A stretch of 64,000 nucleotides of DNA from JAJPXI01 sp051867655 (GTDB taxonomy: Bacteria; Bacillota; Clostridia; Oscillospirales; Oscillospiraceae): positions 22,155 through 86,154 of the forward strand of contig JBJDYV010000099.1 in NCBI GenBank assembly GCA_051867655.1, read 5' to 3'. How positions within the stretch are numbered: position 1 is the first letter of the stretch; every line of letters begins with the position of its first letter. The translations under genes were made by a program, and so were the position numbers. Below are positions 10,377 through 19,409 of this stretch, in pieces. The notes beneath the pieces are model-generated. The model ran no database searches. It saw only the letters and a list, made by a program, of their open reading frames with translations, and had not been told where the DNA came from.

Positions 10377-12128
10377 ATGATTCACACACTCGCCCGGAGC
10401 CTGCGGCAGCACAAAAAGGGCTCCATCATAACCATGCTCTTGTCCATCCTGGAGGTCGTGTTTGAGATCCTGATCCCCTTGTGCATGGCAAATCTCATCG
10501 ACTACGGCATTGAGCAGGGGCAGATGCCCCAGGTCTGGAAATACGGCATTGCCCTGATCATTTTTGCCCTGATGCAGCTCGTAACGGGCATTTTCTCCGC
10601 CCGGATGGCGGCCAGCGCCTCCGTGGGCTTTGCGGCCAACCTGCGGCAGGACATGTATGACAACGTCCAGACCTTTTCCTTTTCCAACATTGACAAGTTT
10701 TCCACCGCGTCCATTGTGACCCGGCTGACCACCGATGTGACCAACCTGCAGAACGCTTACCAGATGCTGATCCGGCTGGCCGTCCGCGGCCCGGTGATGA
10801 TGGTGTTCGCCATGATCGTGTCCTTCCGGATCAGCCGGGACATCTCCCTGATCTTTCTGGCGGTGATCCCCATTCTGGGGGTCCTGCTGCTGCTGATCGT
10901 CCGGAACGTCAACCCCATTTTCAAGAATGTGTTCCAGACCTATGACGGGCTAAACAATATGGTGCAGGAGAACATCCGGGGCATCCGCGTGGTCAAATCC
11001 TTCAACCAGGAGAACGGTGAGATCAAAAAGTTCCGGGGTATTTCGGAGCGGATCTATCAGGAATTCGCCCGCGGCGAGCGGCTGCTGGCCTTCAACTCCC
11101 CGCTGATGCAGTTTTTCATGTACGCCTGCATGATCCTGATCTCCTGGCTGGGGGCCAAGGCCATTATCGTCAGCGGGAACGATCCCACCGTGGGTCTGAC
11201 CACCGGCGACCTGACCGCCCTGATCAGCTACGCGACCCAGATCCTCATGAACCTGATGATGCTGTCCATGGTGTTCGCCATGCTGACCATCGCCCTGTCC
11301 TCGGCGGAGCGCATCGCGGAGATCCTGGAGGAGACCACGGACATCGCCGACCCGGCGGACCCGGTGATGCAGGTGCCCGACGGCAGCGTGGATTTTGAGA
11401 ATGTCAGCTTTGTCTATGCGTCCAAGGCGGACAAAAAGGTGCTGGATCACATCGACCTGCATTTCCGTTCCGGAGAGACCGTCGGAATTCTGGGCGGCAC
11501 CGGCTCCTCCAAGTCCAGCCTGGTGCAGCTGATCCCCCGCCTGTATGACGTGGCCGAGGGCAGCGTAAAGGTGGGCGGCGTGGATGTGCGGGAGTACGAT
11601 CTGAACGCCCTGCGGGACAGCGTGGCCATGGTGCTGCAGAAGAACGAGCTGTTTTCCGGTTCCATCAAGGAAAACCTGCGCTGGGGCAATGAAAACGCCA
11701 CGGACGAGGAGCTGCGGCAGGCCTGCCGCCTGGCCTGTGCCGACGAGTTCATCCGGACCTTCCCGGACGGCTATGACACCCACATCGAGCAGGGCGGCAG
11801 CAATGTGTCCGGCGGACAGAAGCAGCGGCTGTGCATCGCCCGCGCCCTGCTGAAAAAGCCCAAGGTGCTGATTCTGGACGATTCCACCAGCGCCGTGGAT
11901 ACCCGAACCGACGCCGCCATTCAGAAATCCTTTGCCCAGTACATCCCGGAGACCACCAAGATCATCATTGCCCAGCGGGTCAGCTCCGTGCAGCACGCGG
12001 ACCAGATCGTGGTGCTGGATGACGGCCGGGTGGCCGCCGTGGGCCGGCATGAGGAATTGCTCAGAACCTGCGACATCTACCGTGAGGTCTACGAATCCCA
12101 GCAGAAAGGAGCGGAGGACAATGCGTAA
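10377..12128 (+). CDS. Heterodimeric ABC multidrug exporter, subunit with degenerate ATP site
   Basis: 583-residue half-transporter: six membrane helices, then an ATPase domain. Walker A is GGTGSSKSS (~371-379, with Ser where Gly precedes the Lys), the signature is VSGGQKQR, and Walker B is LILDDSTSAVD (~497), with Asp in place of the catalytic Glu. That substitution is the mark of the degenerate-site partner in heterodimers such as TM287/288 or BmrCD. RBS AAGGGAG is 9 nt before the ATG. The last 8 bp overlap the next gene, so the two partners are coupled. The substrate is unknown. Confidence 0.93.
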   Translation: MIHTLARSLRQHKKGSIITMLLSILEVVFEILIPLCMANLIDYGIEQGQMPQVWKYGIALIIFALMQLVTGIFSARMAASASVGFAANLRQDMYDNVQTFSFSNIDKFSTASIVTRLTTDVTNLQNAYQMLIRLAVRGPVMMVFAMIVSFRISRDISLIFLAVIPILGVLLLLIVRNVNPIFKNVFQTYDGLNNMVQENIRGIRVVKSFNQENGEIKKFRGISERIYQEFARGERLLAFNSPLMQFFMYACMILISWLGAKAIIVSGNDPTVGLTTGDLTALISYATQILMNLMMLSMVFAMLTIALSSAERIAEILEETTDIADPADPVMQVPDGSVDFENVSFVYASKADKKVLDHIDLHFRSGETVGILGGTGSSKSSLVQLIPRLYDVAEGSVKVGGVDVREYDLNALRDSVAMVLQKNELFSGSIKENLRWGNENATDEELRQACRLACADEFIRTFPDGYDTHIEQGGSNVSGGQKQRLCIARALLKKPKVLILDDSTSAVDTRTDAAIQKSFAQYIPETTKIIIAQRVSSVQHADQIVVLDDGRVAAVGRHEELLRTCDIYREVYESQQKGAEDNA

Positions 12129-14055
12129 AAAACCCGGAAAGGCGCCCGCGGGTCCCATGCCCGGCGGTCCGGCGTCCCGGTTCGACCCGGAGACGCTGAA
12201 AAAGCTGCTGTCCTATATGAAGGAATACCGGGGCAGCCTGGTTCTGGTGGTGGTCTGCATTCTGCTCAGCGCCATTGCCAGCGCCGCCTCTTCTCTGTTC
12301 CTCCGGACCCTGATCGATGACTACATCGTGCCCATGCTGGCCATGTCTTCCCCGGTCTTCACCGGCCTGCTCCACGCCCTCATCACCATCGGCTGCGTCT
12401 ATCTGGTGGGTGTCCTCGCCACATTGATCTACAACCGGGTGATGGTAACCATTGCCCAGAGCACGCTGAAACGGATTCGGGACGAGATGTTCTCGAAGAT
12501 GCAGTGGCTGCCCATCCGCTATTTCGATACCCACACCCACGGCGAGACCATGAGCCTGTACACCAACGACACCGACACCCTCCGCCAGTTGATCGCCCAG
12601 TCCATGGCCCAGCTGATCTCCTCCGTGTTCACCATTGTGGCCGTGTTCGTGTGCATGCTGTATCTCAGCATTTCGCTGACCGTGGTCGCTGTGTTGGTGG
12701 TGGCGCTGAGCCTGAAGCTGGCCAGCGGCGTGATGGAGCGGATCGGCGGCTTCTTCATGCGGCAGCAGGAGGCCCTGGCCGATGTGAACGGTTTTGTGGA
12801 AGAGATGGTCAACGGACAGAAGGTCATCAAGGTCTTCTGTCATGAGGGCATTGCCAAAGAACAGATGCGGGAGAAAAACAAGGCCTGGGAGAGCGCGGCC
12901 TCCAGCGCCAACGGCAGCGCCAACGCGTTTATGCCCATGATGGCCGGTTTCAGCTATCTGCAGTATGTGATCGTGGCCATCCTCGGCGGCTATATGGCCA
13001 TCTTCGGCGTCACCAACCTGGGGCTGACGGGTGTGAATACTCTGTCCCTGGGCATGATCGCGTCCTTCCTGACCCTGTGCCGGAGCTTCACCAACCCCAT
13101 CTCCCAGATCTCCAACCAGGTCAACTCCATCATCACCGCGCTGGCCGGCGCGGCACGGATCTTCGCCTTTATGGAGGAGGAGCCGGAGGCCGACGAGGGC
13201 TATGTCACGCTGGTAAACGCCGAGATTGCGCCGGACGGTACGGTCACCGAGTGCGCCGAACGCACCGGGCATTGGGCGTGGAAGCACCCGCACCATGACG
13301 GGACCCTGACGTATACCGAACTGACGGGCGCGATCACCATGGAGGATGTGGATTTCGGCTACGTGCCGGAAAAAACCGTGCTGCACGACATCACCCTGTA
13401 CGCCAACCCCGGACAGAAGATCGCCTTTGTGGGGGCCACGGGCGCGGGCAAGACCACTATTACCAACCTGATCAACCGCTTTTACGACATCGCGGACGGA
13501 AAGATCCGCTACGACGGCATCAACATCAACAAGATCAAAAAGGCCGACCTGCGCCGCTCCCTGGGTGTGGTGCTGCAGGACGTGAACCTGTTCACCGGAA
13601 CTGTGATGGAGAACATCCGCTACGGCAATCCCGACGCCACCGACGAGGAGTGCATTGCCGCCGCCCGGCTGGCCAACGCGGACGGCTTCATCCGCATGCT
13701 GCCGGAGGGCTACCAGACCCTGCTCCAGGGGGACGGCAGCGGCCTTTCCCAGGGGCAGCGGCAGCTGATCTCCATTGCCCGGGCCGCCGTGTCCAACCCG
13801 CCCGTCATGATCCTGGACGAGGCCACATCCTCCATTGACACCCGCACGGAGGCGCTGGTGCAGGACGGCATGGATAAGCTGATGAAGGGCAGGACGGTGT
13901 TTGTCATCGCCCACCGGCTGTCCACGGTGCGCAACGCGGACGTGATCCTGGTTCTGGACCAGGGCCGCATCATCGAGCGGGGCAGTCACGACGCCCTGAT
14001 CGCCGAAAAGGGCACCTATTATCAGCTGTACACCGGAGCCTTTGAGCTGGAATAA
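12121..14055 (+). CDS. Heterodimeric ABC multidrug exporter, catalytic subunit
   Basis: 644-residue half-transporter paired with the previous gene. After a ~25-residue Pro/Gly-rich cytoplasmic start come six helices, a ~60-residue insertion (~355-410, ending GTLTYTELTGAI) typical of the longer partner, and an ATPase domain with Walker A GATGAGKTT (~438), signature LSQGQRQ and Walker B VMILDEATSSID (~563) with the catalytic Glu intact. The switch His is in VIAHRLSTV. The ATG at 12121 is preceded by GGAGG and lies within the 3' end of the upstream gene. It is probably controlled by the upstream MarR. Confidence 0.94.
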   Translation: MRKKPGKAPAGPMPGGPASRFDPETLKKLLSYMKEYRGSLVLVVVCILLSAIASAASSLFLRTLIDDYIVPMLAMSSPVFTGLLHALITIGCVYLVGVLATLIYNRVMVTIAQSTLKRIRDEMFSKMQWLPIRYFDTHTHGETMSLYTNDTDTLRQLIAQSMAQLISSVFTIVAVFVCMLYLSISLTVVAVLVVALSLKLASGVMERIGGFFMRQQEALADVNGFVEEMVNGQKVIKVFCHEGIAKEQMREKNKAWESAASSANGSANAFMPMMAGFSYLQYVIVAILGGYMAIFGVTNLGLTGVNTLSLGMIASFLTLCRSFTNPISQISNQVNSIITALAGAARIFAFMEEEPEADEGYVTLVNAEIAPDGTVTECAERTGHWAWKHPHHDGTLTYTELTGAITMEDVDFGYVPEKTVLHDITLYANPGQKIAFVGATGAGKTTITNLINRFYDIADGKIRYDGININKIKKADLRRSLGVVLQDVNLFTGTVMENIRYGNPDATDEECIAAARLANADGFIRMLPEGYQTLLQGDGSGLSQGQRQLISIARAAVSNPPVMILDEATSSIDTRTEALVQDGMDKLMKGRTVFVIAHRLSTVRNADVILVLDQGRIIERGSHDALIAEKGTYYQLYTGAFELE

Positions 14056-14070
14056 ATACCCTCCCTAAAA

Positions 14071-14121
14071 CCGGCACTGGCTTTATCTTTTTAAAAATGA
14101 AGCCGGTGCCGGCTGTGTTTT
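14071..14121 (+). terminator. Terminator after the ABC exporter
   Basis: Stem CCGGCACTGGCTT (14071-14083) / AAGCCGGTGCCGG (14100-14112), one G-U pair, followed by GTGTTTT. Confidence 0.75.
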
Positions 14122-14290
14122 CGGGGCAAACTAGAGGGGCGCTTTCCGGAGAGCGGGACGCAACGGAATTGTAACCATTTTCCGCTGTTTCGGGGTTGAA
14201 TCCGCCCCTGTTTTGGAGTATTCTATAACGGCTGTAAGCTTCACCTGCCGCAGGCGGGTAAGGATGAGGAAAAGGAGGCGACCGGTCGAG

Positions 14291-15058
14291 GTGGACTATA
14301 CGGCTTTACTGATGCTCACCGTTGAGATCGGCTGCCGCCTGCAGGAAAGCGGCGCGGAGATCTACCGGGTGGAGGAGGCGGTGCAGCGCACCTTTCAGGC
14401 GTACGGCGTGGAGAGCGGCCAGGCATTTGCCATTCCCAACTGCCTGATTGTCAGCGTTGTGGACGACGAAGGACGGCCTCTGACACGGATGCGGCGCATT
14501 TCCTCCCACGGCAATGACATTACCCGGATGGAGCTGGTCTACGATTTCTGCCGTAAGGTCTGCCAGAGCACGCCCGACGTGAACGGCGCGCTGGAGGAAT
14601 TGCGCGCGCTGGATGCCAAAACGACCACATTTCCTGTCTGGATGCAGCTGCTGGGCTATTTTCTGGGCGCCGGCGCCTTTGCCCTGTTTTGGGGCGGAAG
14701 CTTCCGGGACGGAATAGCGGGCGGACTGTGCGGCGTGGTCATCGGCCTGTGCCTGATCTATCTGGGACGGCTCAACGTCAATTTGTTTATTCGGACCGTC
14801 ATCGCCTCCTTCGTGTCTGTCTTTCTGGCGGCGATTTTTGTGCAGCTCGGTGCGGGCGAAAACATCAACTATATCACCATCGGCGCCCTGATGGCGCTGG
14901 TGCCCGGTGTGATGTTCACCAGCTTTATGCGCGCCATCATAGCAGGCGACCTGGTGGCCGGTCTGTTCAAGCTGGTGGAGGCCCTGCTGACCGGTGCGGC
15001 CATTGCCTTGGGGGCCCTGATCGCCATGGCCGCCGCCGCCGGACTGTGGGGGGTGTGA
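14291..15058 (+). CDS. Threonine/serine exporter family, N-terminal (cytoplasmic plus membrane) subunit
   Basis: 255 residues, ThrE/DUF1212 family. The soluble first half holds the hallmark GCRLQESGAEIYRVEEAV (~14-31) and the SHGNDI region; the second half has about five membrane helices (LLGYFLGAGAFALFWGG onward). The GTG at 14291 is chosen because GGAGG lies 12 nt upstream; an ATG at 14264 (264 residues) is possible but has only a weak RBS. In ThrE of actinobacteria the two membrane halves are one protein; here the second half is the next gene, 2 bp away. The likely cargo is small hydroxyl amino acids or other small metabolites. Confidence 0.86.
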   Translation: MDYTALLMLTVEIGCRLQESGAEIYRVEEAVQRTFQAYGVESGQAFAIPNCLIVSVVDDEGRPLTRMRRISSHGNDITRMELVYDFCRKVCQSTPDVNGALEELRALDAKTTTFPVWMQLLGYFLGAGAFALFWGGSFRDGIAGGLCGVVIGLCLIYLGRLNVNLFIRTVIASFVSVFLAAIFVQLGAGENINYITIGALMALVPGVMFTSFMRAIIAGDLVAGLFKLVEALLTGAAIALGALIAMAAAAGLWGV

Positions 15059-15060
15059 GC

Positions 15061-15513
15061 GTGGATTGGACGTACTTCCTCCCCTGCCTGTGGGCCTTCC
15101 TGGCCTGCGTGGGCTTTTGCGTGATCTTTAACATCCGCACCGGTGTGTTGATCTGCTGCTTCGGAGGCGCGCTGGGCTGGCTGATCTATCTGCTGACGAT
15201 GCTGGTCATTGGGAATGACCTTGTGTGCAATTTCCTGGCGGCGATGGCCATCTCCCTCTATTCCGAGATCATGGCCCGCATCCGCAAATGCCCGGTGACC
15301 GGTTATCTGCTGGTCTCCTTCTTCCCGCTGGTGCCCGGCGCGGGGATCTATTATACCATGAAGTATGTGCTGCAGGGGGACACGGAAATGTTCGTCCAGA
15401 GCGGCCTGCACATCCTGGGGATCGCCGGCTGCCTGGCCCTGGGCGTGCTGGTGATGTCCTCCATCGTGCGCATGATCATCACATTTCGTAAAAACAGGAG
15501 AACGGGAAAATGA
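15061..15513 (+). CDS. Threonine/serine exporter family, C-terminal membrane subunit
   Basis: 150-residue integral membrane protein of the ThrE_2/DUF3815 type, with five helices and the family stretch FFPLVPGAGIYYTMKYVL (~90-107). It starts with GTG at 15061, 2 bp after the preceding stop, with GGGGGGTG just upstream. It should form one transporter with the preceding protein. The gene ends with an ATGA overlap with the HAD gene, so at least these three are coupled. Confidence 0.86.
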   Translation: MDWTYFLPCLWAFLACVGFCVIFNIRTGVLICCFGGALGWLIYLLTMLVIGNDLVCNFLAAMAISLYSEIMARIRKCPVTGYLLVSFFPLVPGAGIYYTMKYVLQGDTEMFVQSGLHILGIAGCLALGVLVMSSIVRMIITFRKNRRTGK

Positions 15514-16223
15514 TGCGCTATGAATTCGTCCTCCTGGACGCGGACAACACCCTGTTCGACTTTGATACCGCCGAGCGCAAGGCGCTGCACGACGTGCTGC
15601 GCAGCCGGGGCTATACCCCGGACCGGGTCACGGTGGACACCTATCTGAACATCAACACCGCCCTCTGGGATGCCTTCGCACGGGGCGAGGTGGAGCAGGA
15701 TTTCCTGCTGGTGGAGCGCTTCCGCCGGTTTGAGCAGGCCATGGGCGGCAGCCACGACCCGGCGGCCTTCAACGCGGATTACCTGGCCGGTCTGGCCTCC
15801 CACGGCGATCTGCTCCCCGGCGCGCTGGAGCTGTGCAAAGCCCTGTCCCAACGGGGGTGCACGCTGGCGATCGTCACCAACGGGGCCACGGTGGCCCAGC
15901 GGGGCCGGTATGACGCTTCCCCCCTGCGGGAATATATCCCCCACCTGTTCATTTCCCAGGAGCTGGGGGCACGCAAGCCCGACCCTCTTTTTTTCGACCT
16001 TGTCTGTCGAAAATTGGATATCTCTGACAGAAGCCGGGCCGTGGTTGTGGGAGACAATCTGGGCTCCGACATCCTGGGCGGGAACCGTGCGGGCATTGAT
16101 ACGATCTGGTATAACCCCCACGGTGCGCCGTTGAGCGGGCCTGCACGGCCGACCTATACGGTAAAAGATTTTGACACGGTTTTCGCCGTGATTTCCGGTA
16201 ACATTAACGAGGAGTCGTCATAA
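15510..16223 (+). CDS. HAD-superfamily phosphatase, YjjG-like noncanonical pyrimidine nucleotidase
   Basis: 237-residue HAD hydrolase. Motif I is LLDADNTLFDFD (~8-19), motif II VTNGA (~121), motif III ARKPDPLFF Lys (~155), and motif IV VVGDNLGSDILGG (~179). The helical cap and the order match YjjG/YfnB, which dephosphorylate dUMP and noncanonical nucleoside monophosphates as housecleaning enzymes. ATG overlaps the stop of the preceding gene; a second Met follows immediately. There is no functional link to the ThrE-type exporter that I can name. Confidence 0.87.
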   Translation: MMRYEFVLLDADNTLFDFDTAERKALHDVLRSRGYTPDRVTVDTYLNINTALWDAFARGEVEQDFLLVERFRRFEQAMGGSHDPAAFNADYLAGLASHGDLLPGALELCKALSQRGCTLAIVTNGATVAQRGRYDASPLREYIPHLFISQELGARKPDPLFFDLVCRKLDISDRSRAVVVGDNLGSDILGGNRAGIDTIWYNPHGAPLSGPARPTYTVKDFDTVFAVISGNINEESS

Positions 16224-16224
16224 A

Positions 16225-17037
16225 ATGAGAAAGCTGATCCCCCTGATCCTGCTGGTGGCCCTGTTGGCCGCCGGCTGTACATCCGACCCGGACGCGGCTC
16301 AGGTCAGCGGCGCACCCGCGCCCACCCCGCCGGCCTCCGCGGAACCGACACCCACCCCGTCCCCGGCCCCCACGCCCACGCCGACCCCCACGCCGGAGCC
16401 GTATGATTACAGCGCCCCCGTGCCCGAGTCGGAGGCGGTGGAGGACAGCTGGTTTGCCGACGCGGTGTTCATCGGAGACTCCCGCACCGACGGCCTGCGG
16501 CTGTACAGCGGCATCAAGGATGTGGATTTCCTCTGCTATAAGGGCCTGACTGTCTTTGAGGTAATGGACAACAAGGCAGTTATCCAGACCGATGACGGGA
16601 AGGTGGGCGTGCTCCAGGCGCTGGAGCAGAAGCAGTACGGCAAGATCTACCTGATGTTGGGCATCAACGAGCTGGGCTATTACAACGACCAGGGCTTTGC
16701 GGATACATACGCCGCCGTGGTGGATCAGATCATGGAGCTGCAGCCGGACGCGGACATCTATCTGCAGAGCCTGATCCCGGTCAGCACGGAAAAGTGCCTG
16801 CAGACCAAGCAGCCCTACTATGTGACCAACGAGCAGATCGCTGTCTATAATGAGATCATTGAGACCATCGCCGCGGAAAAGCAGGTCTACCTGGTCAATG
16901 TCAAGGAGGCCCTGGTCAATGAGGACGGGGAGCTGCCCGCCGACGCCAGCTCCGACGGCATCCACTTCCACAAGGAAGGGTACCAGACCTGGTATCAGTA
17001 CCTGAAGACCCATGCGGCAGAGGAGGAGCTTTCATGA
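16225..17037 (+). CDS. SGNH/GDSL-hydrolase lipoprotein
   Basis: 270-residue surface lipoprotein. Signal MRKLIPLILLVALLAAGC (lipobox LAAGC, Cys18) is followed by a ~40-residue Pro/Thr/Ala repeat linker (~30-60) and an SGNH domain: block I FIGDSRTDGLRLY with Ser nucleophile (~85), block III LMLGINELGYYN with Asn, and block V SDGIHFHKEGYQTW with Asp/His. Such proteins act as carbohydrate esterases or O-acyl transfer partners on cell-wall polymers. It overlaps the next gene by 4 bp. In many Clostridia SGNH plus DUF4358 genes lie near an MBOAT acyltransferase, which is absent here. Confidence 0.87.
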   Translation: MRKLIPLILLVALLAAGCTSDPDAAQVSGAPAPTPPASAEPTPTPSPAPTPTPTPTPEPYDYSAPVPESEAVEDSWFADAVFIGDSRTDGLRLYSGIKDVDFLCYKGLTVFEVMDNKAVIQTDDGKVGVLQALEQKQYGKIYLMLGINELGYYNDQGFADTYAAVVDQIMELQPDADIYLQSLIPVSTEKCLQTKQPYYVTNEQIAVYNEIIETIAAEKQVYLVNVKEALVNEDGELPADASSDGIHFHKEGYQTWYQYLKTHAAEEELS

Positions 17038-17495
17038 AAAAACTGATTTGTGCGTTGCTGGCCTGCGCCCTGCTGCTGGCCGTCTGCGCCGGATGCGGCA
17101 AGGAGGGGCAGGAGGCCTCCTTCCAGCCGGAGCAGACCGTGCAGGCGCTGCTGGACTCCGGCGCGTTTTCCGAGACGTTAGAGGAGCTGGACCCCACCCT
17201 GCTGTTCTCCCTGAGCGGAGAAGCGGAAGATTATGAAGGCTCCCTGCTGTACTACTCCACGGGCGCTACGGCGGAAACCGCCGCTGTGATCTCCGTACGC
17301 GATGCCGATCAGGCAGCCGCTGCGGCGGAAGTGCTGCGGACCTGGGTGGAGGACCAGATCGAGGCGGAGCGCAATTACCGCCCCGCCGAGGTGGAGAAGC
17401 TGGAGCACGCCATTTTAGAGACGCGGGGAAACTCGGTGCTGCTGGTGGTAGCCGCCGACTGGGAAAAGGCCGCCCAGGCCATCCCGGCGAAGTAA
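17034..17495 (+). CDS. DUF4358 lipoprotein
   Basis: 153-residue secreted lipoprotein with signal MKKLICALLACALLLAVCAGC and a Cys after CAG. The body matches DUF4358: two alpha/beta repeats with SVRDADQAAAAAEVLRTW and the terminal VLLVVAADWEKAAQ. Function unknown; it is probably the partner of the SGNH lipoprotein, to which it is coupled by ATGA. It is the last gene before a strong bidirectional terminator. Confidence 0.85.
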   Translation: MKKLICALLACALLLAVCAGCGKEGQEASFQPEQTVQALLDSGAFSETLEELDPTLLFSLSGEAEDYEGSLLYYSTGATAETAAVISVRDADQAAAAAEVLRTWVEDQIEAERNYRPAEVEKLEHAILETRGNSVLLVVAADWEKAAQAIPAK

Positions 17496-17503
17496 GCGAA
17501 ACA

Positions 17504-17549
17504 TAAAAAAGAGGGAGAATTGCCGGAAAGCAATTCTCCCTCTTTTTTA
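17504..17549. terminator. Bidirectional terminator
   Basis: AAAAAAGAGGGAGAATTG pairs with CAATTCTCCCTCTTTTTT across an 8-nt loop. It serves the DUF4358 gene (+) and the MATE gene (-). Confidence 0.9.
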
Positions 17550-17572
17550 TCCGTAAATTTATGCCGGGGCGG

Positions 17573-18949
17573 TCATCCGTCCCCTTTTTCGGAATCGGGA
17601 AGCACGGTGTTTCTCTTCCAGCGCCCCGAGCGCAGGTAGAACAGCTGAATGACGATCTGCACCGCCGAAGCCGTCGGGGCGGCCAGGCCGATGTGGAACA
17701 TGGTGGTGCCGGGGATCATGGACACCGCCAGGGTGCCCAGCACGCGCACGCCGTAGGTGCTGATCAGGTTGTTGACCATGGAAAAGGTGGTGTGTCCGCA
17801 GCCGCTGAAAAAGCCGTTCATACAGAACACAAAGGACACCAAAAGGGCGTCGATGATGTTGGAACGCAGGTAGAGGATGCCCTTTTCGATGACGCCCGCT
17901 TCTTCGGTGAAGAAGGACAGGATCTGGCCCGGGAAAAGCTGGATCAGCACAAAAAGAACCGAACTGAAAATAAAGGAGAAGGCGATGCCCCAGAGCATGG
18001 CGGCGCGGGCCCGCTTAGGCTGGCCGGCGCCGATATTCTGGGCGGACATGGCGGCGATGGCGGACATGAAGGCGGTGGACACCAGCATGGCGATGCAGGA
18101 AACACGGCTCACCACGCCCACGCAGGCCGACTCGTCCAGGCCGATGCGGTTGATAAAGGCCGTAATGAACAAGAAAGAGATGCCGATGGAGAACTCCTGG
18201 AAAGCGATGGGGACGCCCAGTTTCAGAAGCTGTTTGCTCTGGTCGCGGTGCAGGTGGAAGCTGGAGCGCTTGAAGTCGAAGGGAAAGTCCCTCCGGCGGC
18301 GCAGGATGACCAGGGAGAACAGGAAGCTGAGCCCCTGGGCGGTCACGGTGGCGATGGCGGCGCCGGCGGCACCCAGCTGCAGGGGGCCCACCAGGACGAT
18401 GTCGCCGATGATGTTGATGGCGCAGGCGATGGCCACCAGGACCATGGGGCTTTTGGAGTCGCCCAGCCCCCGCAGGATGCCGCTGACCATGTTGTAGCCG
18501 GTGACGAAGATCATGCCCACGGCGCAGATGAACAGGTATTGCTCGGCCTCCCGCACGGCCTGCGCGGGCACCTGCAATAGAGCGACCAGGGGGCCGGTCA
18601 GGGCGGCCATGACCACGGAAACGCCCAGGGCGATCAGGGTGAACAGCGGGAACATGGTGCCGATGGTCCGGCTGACATCCTCCCGCCGCCCGGCGCCCAC
18701 GTACTGGCCGATCAGGACGGTGCTGCCCGTGGCCAGGCCGATGAGCAGGGAGGTGACGGCGTAGGTCATCTGCCCTCCGGTGGACACGGCGGACAGAGAG
18801 ACGGCAGGGGTGGCGGAGAGCCGGCCCACCGCCATCATGTCGACCGTGCTGTAAAGCTGCTGAAGTAACGAGGCGGCGAGAAAAGGCAGGGCGAAGCGCA
18901 GCAGCGCGGGCCCTACCCTTCCGTGCAGCAGGGAGTTCTTATTCTGCAT
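17573..18949 (-). CDS. MATE-family efflux transporter (suf-linked)
   Basis: 458-residue, twelve-helix Na+/H+-coupled multidrug antiporter of the DinF/NorM type. N-terminal features are ALPFLAASLLQQLYSTVDMMAVG and the repeat-end ASKIGQ-like region LIGQYVGAGRREDV. ATG at 18949 is chosen over an in-frame TTG 18 bp upstream because GGGCGGAG lies at the right distance from it. It overlaps the thioesterase gene by 11 bp and is the distal gene of the sufC-sufB unit. The substrate is unknown. Confidence 0.9.
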   Translation of the reverse strand: MQNKNSLLHGRVGPALLRFALPFLAASLLQQLYSTVDMMAVGRLSATPAVSLSAVSTGGQMTYAVTSLLIGLATGSTVLIGQYVGAGRREDVSRTIGTMFPLFTLIALGVSVVMAALTGPLVALLQVPAQAVREAEQYLFICAVGMIFVTGYNMVSGILRGLGDSKSPMVLVAIACAINIIGDIVLVGPLQLGAAGAAIATVTAQGLSFLFSLVILRRRRDFPFDFKRSSFHLHRDQSKQLLKLGVPIAFQEFSIGISFLFITAFINRIGLDESACVGVVSRVSCIAMLVSTAFMSAIAAMSAQNIGAGQPKRARAAMLWGIAFSFIFSSVLFVLIQLFPGQILSFFTEEAGVIEKGILYLRSNIIDALLVSFVFCMNGFFSGCGHTTFSMVNNLISTYGVRVLGTLAVSMIPGTTMFHIGLAAPTASAVQIVIQLFYLRSGRWKRNTVLPDSEKGDG

Positions 18950-19409
18950 TGACTTTGCTCCGCCCAAAGGGATGTTCCGGGTCCAGCGGTTCCATGACGC
19001 AGAACGTAAAGTTGCCGCTGGCGACTTTCTGGCCGGTTTCGTTCAGCAGATCGGTGCGCATAACGCAGAGGGTCTTGCCCATCTTTTCCGCCGTGGCGAC
19101 GCAGCGGATCTGTTTGCCGGTGGCCGGACGCAGGAAGTTCATGCCGTAATTGACGGTCACACAGGCGTGGCCGGTAGCGGCGACTCCCATGCCGGCCACG
19201 GTGTCCGCCAGGGTGGCCAGGCAGCCGCCGTGGACGATCCCCAACAAGTTTAGGTTCTCGGGGTGCACATCCAGGACGCCCTCCGCATATCCCACATCAA
19301 TTTTGTCGATCCGCACGTGAATGTCCGCCGAAAACTGGCCGGGTTCATTCATGCGGTCGATCATTTCCCGATATAATTTCTGCTTTTTCTGATCAGCGCA
19401 AGAATCCAT
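18939..19409 (-). CDS. PaaI-family hotdog thioesterase
   Basis: 156-residue single-hotdog acyl-CoA thioesterase. The family signature LGIVHGGCLATLADTVAG (~56-73) carries the His-Gly-Gly and the Asp used in catalysis; VNYGMNFLRPATG follows. The N-terminal ~30 residues are charged and add a helix. It overlaps sufB by 17 bp and the MATE gene by 11 bp, so it is co-transcribed with them. The substrate acyl group is unknown; the link to Fe-S assembly is positional only. Confidence 0.87.
   Translation of the reverse strand: MDSCADQKKQKLYREMIDRMNEPGQFSADIHVRIDKIDVGYAEGVLDVHPENLNLLGIVHGGCLATLADTVAGMGVAATGHACVTVNYGMNFLRPATGKQIRCVATAEKMGKTLCVMRTDLLNETGQKVASGNFTFCVMEPLDPEHPFGRSKVNAE

Noticed and set aside
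18950..18967. TTG start for the suf-linked MATE protein at 18967
   Set aside because: ATG 18949 has the better RBS spacing and begins the conserved family sequence.
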